From JBDTDV01 sp039922875 (GTDB lineage Bacteria; Actinomycetota; Actinomycetes; Actinomycetales; Microbacteriaceae): DNA of 29,891 nt. Shown here one piece after another: positions 21,962 through 28,198 of the stretch (the first letter of the stretch is position 1; every line of letters begins with the position of its first letter). Under the pieces are notes generated by a model. That model made no database searches and had not been told where the DNA came from. It was given only the letters and a program-made list of their open reading frames with translations. The position numbers were made by a program, and so were the translations under genes. The DNA lies in assembly GCA_039922875.1 (NCBI GenBank), contig JBDTDV010000064.1, positions 1 through 29,891 of the forward strand. The letters run 5' to 3'.

Positions 21962-23071
21962 TTGGCCGAAAAAGGAACGCCCGGTTCCGATGATTTAGAT
22001 CAGACCATTCGAACCGCGTCCGGAGAGTTCCTTTCACGACGGATCTTGCGGGAGCAGCAGAAAGCCCGCGAGGTGGGCCGGTCGAAACCCGTAGCCAAAC
22101 GCAGGTCGAAAGCCCTTGTCCAGCCGGCGACTGTCCGGTCGGCGCCCGTCCAGCCGGCGCCCGTCCAGCCGGCGCCCGGCGTGACAGCTACCCGGGGGCG
22201 CACGCGCACCCGAAACTCTACGGCCAGAGGCGGCAGGATAAGTGCCAGGCGGAGTGTGTTCAATGTGTTGGTGGTGTCTTTTGCTGCCGCTCTGATCGCC
22301 ACGATGTCGATTCCGGCTTTTGCGGTCAATGATCCTTCTGGATCGAATGGCGCGGCCTTCGAGACATCGGCGATCGACGGGCTGAAGCAAGCCCACGCTC
22401 AGTCATTATTGGTGTCGCAGTCTGTGCCCGCGGTTGCGGTGTCCCGCGATATGGTCGCTGCCACCAGCGAAGCTGACCTTCAAGCCCAGAAGGCCGCCGA
22501 AGCGCAACGGGCGCTGGACGCCGCCAATGCGGCCAAAGCCGCTCAATCCGGCGTGTTCTCTGCCAGCGGCGCCAGCCTGAGCGCATCCGCCGATGCCCGG
22601 CAGCTCGCCCAGACACTGATGGCGGCGTATCAGGCCGGCACGTTCACCGACTATCAGCCGGCGGTCATCACCAGGGAAATCGGTCCGATCGCCGACGGCG
22701 TATATTCGTCGCAGTGCGCGATCGATACGCGGATCCTGCAAATCCTGGTGCTCACGCTTAATCAGTTCGGCAGCGTCGGGATCAGCGATCTCAATAGGCC
22801 ATGTCTGGGCAGCAGCGAGAACTGCCCGGCATCCTCTCACTGCACCGCACCCGCGCGCGCGGTTGACTTCACCAACATCGGCGGCCGGACTATCACTGGG
22901 GCGGACAGCGGCAGCATCCAGTTGCTGCGGTTCCTGGACGCACTTGTCCCGGCCGGGTCCAATGTCGGCCAGTCGCAGTGCCGCTCCAGCGCCGGCACCT
23001 CGATCGAACTGCGCAATATGGCTCAGTTCGCCGATTCCTGCTCGCATCAGCACCTGGATATCCCGCTCTAG
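21962..23071 (+). CDS. Membrane-anchored secreted protein with C-terminal His-motif domain
   Basis: About 369 residues. A basic cytoplasmic N-terminus (FLSRRILREQQKAREVGR), a Pro repeat (QPAPVQPAPVQPAP) and an Arg-rich patch precede a hydrophobic segment LVVSFAAALIATMSIPAFAV that is either a signal peptide or an anchor. An Ala-rich helical stalk follows. The Cys-containing C-terminal domain has SSHCTAPARAVDF and ends in HQHLDIPL. SxH...A.D plus a final H.H resembles the zinc-site order of M15-like peptidoglycan peptidases, but the H-to-D distance is two residues longer than usual. The TTG start at 21962 is preferred because AGGAGG lies 8 nt upstream; a GTG at 21935 lacks such a site. A wall-associated role is inferred from the promoter boxes and export signal. 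Confidence 0.7.
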   Translation: MAEKGTPGSDDLDQTIRTASGEFLSRRILREQQKAREVGRSKPVAKRRSKALVQPATVRSAPVQPAPVQPAPGVTATRGRTRTRNSTARGGRISARRSVFNVLVVSFAAALIATMSIPAFAVNDPSGSNGAAFETSAIDGLKQAHAQSLLVSQSVPAVAVSRDMVAATSEADLQAQKAAEAQRALDAANAAKAAQSGVFSASGASLSASADARQLAQTLMAAYQAGTFTDYQPAVITREIGPIADGVYSSQCAIDTRILQILVLTLNQFGSVGISDLNRPCLGSSENCPASSHCTAPARAVDFTNIGGRTITGADSGSIQLLRFLDALVPAGSNVGQSQCRSSAGTSIELRNMAQFADSCSHQHLDIPL

Positions 23072-23077
23072 CGCGTA

Positions 23078-23101
23078 GCCTCAGGCGTGATTCACGGAGG
23101 C
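23078..23101 (+). terminator. Possible hairpin terminator after the secreted protein gene
   Basis: CGTGA-T-TCACG (23086-23096) is flanked by GCCTC and GAGGC, giving a two-part stem with a 3-nt bulge, a few bases after the stop codon. No T-tract follows. Confidence 0.35.
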
Positions 23102-23137
23102 ACCTGGCTCGTTATGTAGGCGCTCATCCGGGAGTGC

Positions 23138-23143
23138 GATAAT
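23138..23143 (+). promoter_or_regulatory. -10 box of the Cys/His-rich small gene
   Basis: GATAAT would start transcription near 23150, about 30 nt ahead of the ATG at 23180 and after a T-rich stretch. The -35 region is not conserved. Confidence 0.45.
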
Positions 23144-23179
23144 CTTTTTCTCGATGCGGTGACGGATCCGGGAGGAACA

Positions 23180-23290
23180 ATGACCGAGCGCAGCTGTTAT
23201 AGGCACGGCTGTTATAGGCACAGCTCACCTGTGCCCAGTCCGCAGGAATTCCGTTGTCATGGGTTCGGCGGCCGTGTTGCGGCCAAATAA
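23180..23290 (+). CDS. 36-residue Cys/His-rich small protein or leader peptide
   Basis: ATG 23180 has GGAGG four bases upstream. The product begins MTERSCYRHGCYRHSSPVP and ends GFGGRVAAK. CYRH is repeated at residues 6-9 and 11-14, coming from a 15-bp tandem duplication, and a further Cys-His pair (CH) occurs near residue 26. The small gene is bracketed by its own -10 box (23138) and by a hairpin plus T-tract at its stop codon, so it looks like an independent unit. Because that terminator stands just before the HNH gene, it could also be a leader peptide for attenuation, with Cys, Tyr, Arg and His as the codons read. No homologue is recognised. Confidence 0.5.
   Translation: MTERSCYRHGCYRHSSPVPSPQEFRCHGFGGRVAAK
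23193..23222 (+). repeat. 15-bp tandem duplication
   Basis: GCTGTTATAGGCACG (23193-23207) is followed directly by GCTGTTATAGGCACA (23208-23222), 14 of 15 bases identical. The unit is a multiple of three and so duplicates the CYRH segment of the small gene without changing frame. Confidence 0.9.
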
Positions 23291-23323
23291 GGCATCGTCA
23301 TTGCGACGGTGCCTTTTCGTTTC
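23290..23323 (+). terminator. Intrinsic terminator or attenuator before the HNH gene
   Basis: AGGCATCGTC (23290-23299) pairs with GACGGTGCCT (23305-23314), one G-U pair, loop of 5, followed by TTTCGTTTC. It overlaps the stop codon of the small gene and ends about 19 nt before the HNH start codon, so transcripts coming from upstream must pass it to reach the HNH gene. Confidence 0.75.
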
Positions 23324-23341
23324 GGCTGCGGGAGGGATGAG

Positions 23342-23845
23342 ATGCGCACTCTGGTCCTGAACGCGGGCTATGAACCGCTTGGCGTGATCACCTTCCGCCG
23401 GGCGCTGGTGCTGGTGATGAATCGCAAGGCCACCGTCATCGAAATCGACGCTGACCATCCGGTCTGCTGCGCATCCGGGTCGTACGATCGCCCCTCGGTG
23501 ATTCTGCTGACCCGCTACGTGCGGATCCCGCGCGGCCGGAATACGCCGGTCAGTCGTCGCGGTGTGCTTCGCAGAGACGGTCACCGCTGCGGATACTGCG
23601 GCAAGCAGGCCAGCACGATCGACCATATCGTCCCGCGGTCCCGCGGTGGCGCCGACAGCTGGGAGAACTTGGTTGCCTGCTGCCTGCGCTGTAACAACCT
23701 GAAGAGCGACCACACCCCCAACGAAATGGGTTGGAGCCTGCTCTGCAGCCCGCAGATGCCCTACGACGTTTCCTGGGTTGTCCGAGGCTTGGAGCGCCCT
23801 CAGCCGCAGTGGCAGGGCTACCTCGCCCCCGCAGCCGCCGCCTGA
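23342..23845 (+). CDS. HNH endonuclease family protein
   Basis: 167 residues. The N-terminal part (TLVLNAGYEPLGVITFRRAL) is typical of a widespread actinobacterial HNH family. The nuclease core has a zinc pair CGYC (Cys83, Cys86), the catalytic DHIVPRSRGG (Asp94, His95), ENL with Asn109, and the second pair CCLRCNN. The fold is complete, so DNA-cutting ability is likely; the natural role is not known, and the gene is usually chromosomal and stable. GGAGGG seven bases upstream supports the ATG at 23342. No promoter is seen between the upstream terminator and this start. Confidence 0.93.
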   Translation: MRTLVLNAGYEPLGVITFRRALVLVMNRKATVIEIDADHPVCCASGSYDRPSVILLTRYVRIPRGRNTPVSRRGVLRRDGHRCGYCGKQASTIDHIVPRSRGGADSWENLVACCLRCNNLKSDHTPNEMGWSLLCSPQMPYDVSWVVRGLERPQPQWQGYLAPAAAA

Positions 23846-23862
23846 GCCGCGTAGCGCTGGGC

Positions 23863-23912
23863 CTGTCGGTGCGTGGGTCTGTCGGCGCCTGGGCTAGTCG
23901 GTGCCTGAGGCC
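23863..23912 (+). repeat. Three imperfect 16-17-bp tandem repeats
   Basis: CTGTCGGTGCGTGGGT, CTGTCGGCGCCTGGGCT and AGTCGGTGCCTGAGGCC follow one another between the HNH gene and the tRNA. They share GTCGG(T/C)GC(C/G)TG and contain no gene. Confidence 0.6.
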
Positions 23913-23962
23913 ACTGCGCGGCCGCGCCGGGCCACCCCCTCGGCTAAACTAACGTGAGGCCA

Positions 23963-24037
23963 GCCTCTGTAGCTCAATGGAAGAGCAGTTCCGTCCTAAG
24001 GAAAGGGTTGGGGGTTCGAGTCCCTCCAGGGGCACCA
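23963..24037 (+). tRNA. tRNA-Arg (anticodon CCT)
   Basis: A complete cloverleaf. Acceptor GCCTCTG (23963-23969) pairs with CAGGGGC (24027-24033), one G-U pair; D-arm GCTC/GAGC; anticodon loop GTCCTAA with CCT at 23995-23997; T-arm with loop TTCGAGT; A73 and an encoded CCA. One anticodon-stem pair (27-43) is G-A. TAAACT (23945-23950) upstream fits a -10 box. tRNA-Arg genes are common integration sites, and accessory genes begin just downstream. Confidence 0.95.
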
Positions 24038-24114
24038 AAGTATTGTTACCAAAAACGCCCGCTGAAAAAAGAGGGCGACTAGGTTCAGCAGAATCCTGTT
24101 TATTTGAATCGTCT

Positions 24115-24148
24115 ACGACCCCGCCCACACGAGCGGGGTCGTTTTCTT
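24115..24148 (+). terminator. Terminator downstream of tRNA-Arg
   Basis: ACGACCCCGC and GCGGGGTCGT form a perfect 10-bp stem around an 8-nt loop, followed by TTTCTT. It lies 78 bp after the tRNA CCA and would end its transcript. Confidence 0.85.
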
Positions 24149-24248
24149 GTGCTGCTTGCCGTGAATTGCCCAGGAGGGTGAACGCTGCCCAGTTGGGATC
24201 CTTGAAGCGATGGGTTGTGGTCATCTCAACGGTGGAAGGCGCGTGCCG

Positions 24249-25007
24249 CTAGAAGAGGGCCATTGCTCCGGAATGTCCCACTGGGAGAGCCTGGCGTTCG
24301 TCTCCGACGAGCGCGACGCTTGCTCCCGTCCGTTCCAGCACGTCGACAAGGCCTCGGGCGGCCTCAAGGTCGAGCATCCCAGCCTCGTCGACCACGATGC
24401 GATCGTGTGGCCGGATTTTGATTCGGGGTCCGCTATAAATACTGCCGCTTGCTGGGTCCGGAGTGCCGACCTCGAGTCGGGTCCACTCGGTGGCGCCCGC
24501 CTTGTTGGTGGCCCAGCGCCACCCGTAGTCATACAGGAGTTGGTGGAGGGACGACGAATCGCTTAGGGTTTCACGACCCGCGACGGCGGAGGCCTTCTTT
24601 GTAGGAGCGACGATGATCATGTTGCGGCCCTGACGTCGAAGCCCAGTGACAGCGACTTTGAGCATCGTCGTCTTGCCCGTGCCCGCGGCGCCGGTGATAG
24701 CTACGGTGCGGGCGGCTCCCGCAATCGCACCAGCGCCCTCGACCTGGCCATCGTCGAGGATACGGCCGGGCTCGACCAGCTGCGCGAGCGCGACCACCGA
24801 TTCTTTTTTCAACGGTGCCCCCGCAGTGGACAGCATCTCGATGCGGTTGGCCAGTGTTGTTTTCAGCAGTGCGGTGTTAGTGGCCATGAGGCGTTTGATG
24901 TGCGCCGGGATGTCCCGTTCGGTGAGTAGTGCGACCGTGTGGATGCCGGCCATCTCGACCGTGCGGCGGCTCACGCCGTGTCGCAGGCGGAACCTCCTAC
25001 GGACCAT
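24249..25007 (-). pseudogene. Remnant of a MobF/TraA-type relaxase-helicase
   Basis: About 250 residues of a RecD-like AAA helicase domain as found in TraA/MobF conjugative relaxases. Visible are Walker A ITGAAGTGKTTMLKVAV, the following IIVAPTKKASAVAGRE and LHQLLYDYGWRW, Walker B RIVVDEAGMLDLEAA and LVGDERQALPVGHSGAMAL. The N-terminal relaxase domain with its catalytic tyrosines is absent, and the C-terminal helicase motifs are cut off by a stop about 210 bp from the tRNA. The frame remains open upstream into the ApbA-like gene but is not protein-like there. It is almost certainly non-functional and marks past conjugative DNA. Confidence 0.8.
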
Positions 25008-25101
25008 GCTTCGCAGCGAGATCGTGATTGAGAGGCCACTTGTGCATTGTCTGATTGGGTCCACCACGAGGCACACGGGTGCGTTCCGGCTCAGGTTCGG
25101 A

Positions 25102-26010
25102 TCACTGGGATTTAGTGAATAGTCGTTCCAGTCGAGGTGGCACGTTGCCGTCGAGCAGAGTTCGCACTTCTTTTTGCAGAACGGGCAATTCGCTGTGCCG
25201 CGAGGTGATGGAGTGCGGCGCGAGAGCCAGGCGCCCCAGCTTGCCATCCAACTGGCGGCCCCAGTATCGCGTTGCGAACCAGACTGGCATCGACTTGAAG
25301 ATGATCCGCAACGCAGCCGGGGCAATCGAAACGCCGCGGCAGCGCAGTGCCATGAACCCCTCCCTTACTGCGAGTACAAGTTCACGCACGGCAACGCTGT
25401 CTGATGCAAGAGCATGCGCGTCACCCGACACCGCCGCAAGCGCCGACTCGAACGCCGAGACGAATACCGCGTGGGTCTTCAGCCACGCATCCATATCTTT
25501 CGTCGTCGCCACGGGAAACCCTGCGGACTTCAGGACGGAAACAACCATGTCAGCGGCTCGCCCCCGACCGACGGTAGTGGGTTGTTGAGCTATCTGGACG
25601 TAACGCACTGTCCCTTGGCGGCCGCGTTCTCCGGCAACGCCGGGGAACGCGGCCGCGAACCGGTCCGCGCTAATCGTTTGACGCAATCGCTCCGTGCCCA
25701 GTGGAAGGTTCATGAAGCTTGCGACCGCATCGGAATCCAGAGCACCAAGTGAGACGAGTGCGCCATCAATCTGGTCAAGGCGCACGGTTAGGAAAACAAG
25801 ATCAGCGTGCCCCGCATCTCCCAAAGTCTCGACGACGCGAGGGAACACCTGAAGGTCGTCAAAGCCATCACGCACCAAATGGATCCCGTTGGTTCGGAGG
25901 TCATCAGTAGCCGCTCCACGGGTGAGGATCGAAACGTCGTGCCCGGCCGAGAGCAGTCGGGCCGCGTAAATACGACCGATCACTCCCGCACCGAAAATCA
26001 GTATCCGCAC
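25102..26010 (-). CDS. ApbA/PanE-family ketopantoate-reductase-like protein
   Basis: About 302 residues. The N-terminal NADPH Rossmann motif reads RILIFGAGVIGRIYAARL, followed by DVSILTRG. The C-terminal helical domain includes WLKTHAVFVSAFESALAAV, with the Lys seen in this position in ketopantoate reductases. True PanE reduces 2-dehydropantoate in CoA synthesis, but the family contains many relatives of unknown substrate and no pantothenate gene is near. GTG 26010 is preferred since GAAGGA lies five bases upstream and the nucleotide motif starts right after it. It sits between two decayed genes in the island, possibly once in the same operon as the permeases. Confidence 0.8.
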   Translation of the reverse strand: MRILIFGAGVIGRIYAARLLSAGHDVSILTRGAATDDLRTNGIHLVRDGFDDLQVFPRVVETLGDAGHADLVFLTVRLDQIDGALVSLGALDSDAVASFMNLPLGTERLRQTISADRFAAAFPGVAGERGRQGTVRYVQIAQQPTTVGRGRAADMVVSVLKSAGFPVATTKDMDAWLKTHAVFVSAFESALAAVSGDAHALASDSVAVRELVLAVREGFMALRCRGVSIAPAALRIIFKSMPVWFATRYWGRQLDGKLGRLALAPHSITSRHSELPVLQKEVRTLLDGNVPPRLERLFTKSQ

Positions 26011-26169
26011 GCGAGTCCTTCGGTTCGAGGCCGACGAGATGCCAGGCGTCTGCGCTTTACACCAGCCCGTAGTGGGCCACACGCAACCAACCCTATATAG
26101 CATCCGATGGGGAAGCGAGAAGTGCCCGCAGCGGGAAAACCTTGGGTTCTTGCGGTGGTTGCAACACCG

Positions 26170-26658
26170 GCGGCGACGACTTTGACCAGGGCAAACCAGA
26201 ACTCCGTCTCCCCAAATATCCGAACGCTCACGAGATTAACGGCAACGACCAGCACGAGTGCGATGAGGGCGGTGAGCCAGCGCGGCATCCCTGGGAACCA
26301 ATACGTGACGTAGATGCCGAGGGCCGTCAGCTCTGCGATGTTGACGACGATCCAGGAGAACCAGTAGGTCCATCCCACGGCGAAGCCCGCGAACGGTCCA
26401 ACGTATTTTGTGCGCGTAGTCGCTGAACGATCCGGAAACCGGCTCAGCGACCGCCATCTCACCTAGGGCGCGCATCACGATGAACACGATGCCGCCACCT
26501 AGGAGGTACCCGATCAGCACGCCTGGGCCAGCGAGTCCGATGGTCTGTGCGGACCCGTAAAACAGTCCGGAGCCGATGGCACCGCCGACGGCGATGAACT
26601 GAACGTGGCGGCGGCTCAACGACCGCAGCAGGCCACCGCGTTTCCCATGCGACGGCAT
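26170..26658 (-). pseudogene. Frameshifted and truncated amino-acid permease
   Basis: The N-terminal third of an AAT-type amino-acid permease. The first frame has SRRHVQFIAVGGAIGSGLF and GALxEMAVAEPVSGSFSDYA-like text. A one-base shift near 26405-26412 moves the reading to another frame that continues KYVGPFAGFAVGWTYWFSW and EFWFALVKVVA. Similarity stops at about 26170, so roughly the last 300 residues are missing. It lies 52 bp downstream of the tyrP-like gene, same strand. A sequencing error could explain the frameshift but not the lost end. Confidence 0.85.
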
Positions 26659-26710
26659 CGTGGTGCAGTGATCTTCGGACGCCGCCGTCAGAACGGTTCG
26701 CTTCACGAAT

Positions 26711-28198
26711 TCACTTAAGCGATGCGGGCAGCACGGGCGCTTCGGGCGCCACGGGCTCGTGTACCCCTGGCTCGGGCGTGTCTGTCCCAAGCTCGCGGGT
26801 CACATCGCTCGCCCACGAAGCTTTGCGCCGTCGGTAGATGATCAGCGGTATAGCGCTCAGCACCACAGTGATGCCGACGATAATCAAGGCGTTGGTCCAG
26901 CCTTGATACCACAACGTGGCGAGCGACGAGGCGACCACGACGACAAGGAACACTATTATCACAGTCCACGCGACGGGTGTGTTCCCCATACGGAAGGGCC
27001 GTTTCAGCGTCGGCTTGCTCGAGCGTAGCCGGAGCATGCCGATCGCCATCAGGACGTACACGACGATGTAGATGATCGCCGTGGCGGTCACCAGGAGCAG
27101 GAACGCCTTGTTCACGGCTGGCACCAGGATGAAGATCAGGGCGAACAGGGAGATGACCACTGCCTGCGTCAGGATCACCGTGGGTGCGACGTCGAGGTGG
27201 TTCGTCTTCCAGAACCGCAGCTTCGGTGGGTAGGCTCCGCGACGGGCACTCGCCGTGATCGTCTTGGACGGACCTGTCACCCATGCGGAGAGCTGCACGA
27301 ACACGCCGATGAGGACGGATGCAGCGAACACGTTAGCGATCCAGGAGGGCAGGCCGAGGATCTGCAGAATGATGACCGGCGCCTGCGCGATGTTGTTGAG
27401 GTTGATGGTGCCGCGCGGGATGACATCGGCGGTCACAAATGCCAGCAGCGTGTTGAAGAAGAACATGAAGACCAGGGCGATGAAGATGCCTCGAAGGTAG
27501 GTCTTGGCCGAGTTCTTGAGTCGAGGCAGATAGACCGAGGACATCTCGATCCCGGTGAAGATGAACACGATGGACGCGAAGAACGCGAGGGTACCCGCCG
27601 ACTGTGACGAGAACGGAAGAAAGCCGCTGCTTCCCGTGCCGAGATAGCCGCCCGACCTGATGCCGACCTTGACGAGCGCGGCGATACCCAGAATGATCAT
27701 GAACGCGACCGGTAGGTAGAGACCCAGGGCCACGCCGATCTGCCCGCCCAAGCGCGCCATGTCGAAGAAGAGGTTGAGGATCGTGACCGCCCAATAGGCG
27801 ACGAGGATACAGATCAGTGTGAATGGGCCACTGCTGCCCAGCGCCGGCTGGCCGATCGTGACGGCGACCAGCGGTGCGATCACCGAGGAAACCATGACCA
27901 TGCCGGGGAACATCTGTACCCATAGCAGCCACGACGTGACGAACCCCCAGCGCGGTGACAGTCCGTTGGTGACCCAGAGCTCGGGTCCGCCGGCTCGCGG
28001 AAACATGCCCGCATATTCCCCTGACATCAAGGTGATGGGCAGTGCGAACAGTACGGTTGACACCAGCATGTAGAAGAACATTGTCCAGCCGGTCGCCGCG
28101 ACGTCCGGGATGTTTCGCACGCTGGCGACGAGTGCGACCGTCATCCCGAGGAACGTCAGTACGCCGACGCGCTTGAGCGTCGCGGCCTTGGCGGTCAT
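26711..28198 (-). CDS. Amino-acid antiporter, probable tyrosine/tyramine exchanger
   Basis: 495 residues with about 12 transmembrane helices of the APC superfamily, glutamate:GABA antiporter (GadC/TyrP-like) branch. The start VGVLTFLGMTVALVASVRNI and SGEYAGMFPRAGGPELWV are typical. The ATG overlaps the decarboxylase stop by 4 nt (ATGA), so the two are translated together. By analogy with tyrDC-tyrP of lactic acid bacteria it would exchange tyrosine for tyramine, exporting one proton equivalent and so resisting acid. The C-terminal tail is rich in Pro and Glu. Substrate is inferred from the neighbour; glutamate/GABA or another amino acid is possible from sequence alone. Confidence 0.82.
   Translation of the reverse strand: MTAKAATLKRVGVLTFLGMTVALVASVRNIPDVAATGWTMFFYMLVSTVLFALPITLMSGEYAGMFPRAGGPELWVTNGLSPRWGFVTSWLLWVQMFPGMVMVSSVIAPLVAVTIGQPALGSSGPFTLICILVAYWAVTILNLFFDMARLGGQIGVALGLYLPVAFMIILGIAALVKVGIRSGGYLGTGSSGFLPFSSQSAGTLAFFASIVFIFTGIEMSSVYLPRLKNSAKTYLRGIFIALVFMFFFNTLLAFVTADVIPRGTINLNNIAQAPVIILQILGLPSWIANVFAASVLIGVFVQLSAWVTGPSKTITASARRGAYPPKLRFWKTNHLDVAPTVILTQAVVISLFALIFILVPAVNKAFLLLVTATAIIYIVVYVLMAIGMLRLRSSKPTLKRPFRMGNTPVAWTVIIVFLVVVVASSLATLWYQGWTNALIIVGITVVLSAIPLIIYRRRKASWASDVTRELGTDTPEPGVHEPVAPEAPVLPASLK

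Noticed and set aside
23193..23222. Start of a CRISPR-like array
   Set aside because: Two adjacent 15-bp copies without spacers; a simple tandem duplication.
26015..26030. Possible duplicated tRNA 3' end (GGTTCGAGGCC)
   Set aside because: Only about eight bases (GGTTCGAG) match the T-arm; chance similarity and not an attachment repeat.
26711..28198. Calling the permease gadC with glutamate decarboxylase
   Set aside because: The neighbouring enzyme matches tyrosine decarboxylase motif by motif and lacks the shorter GadB layout.
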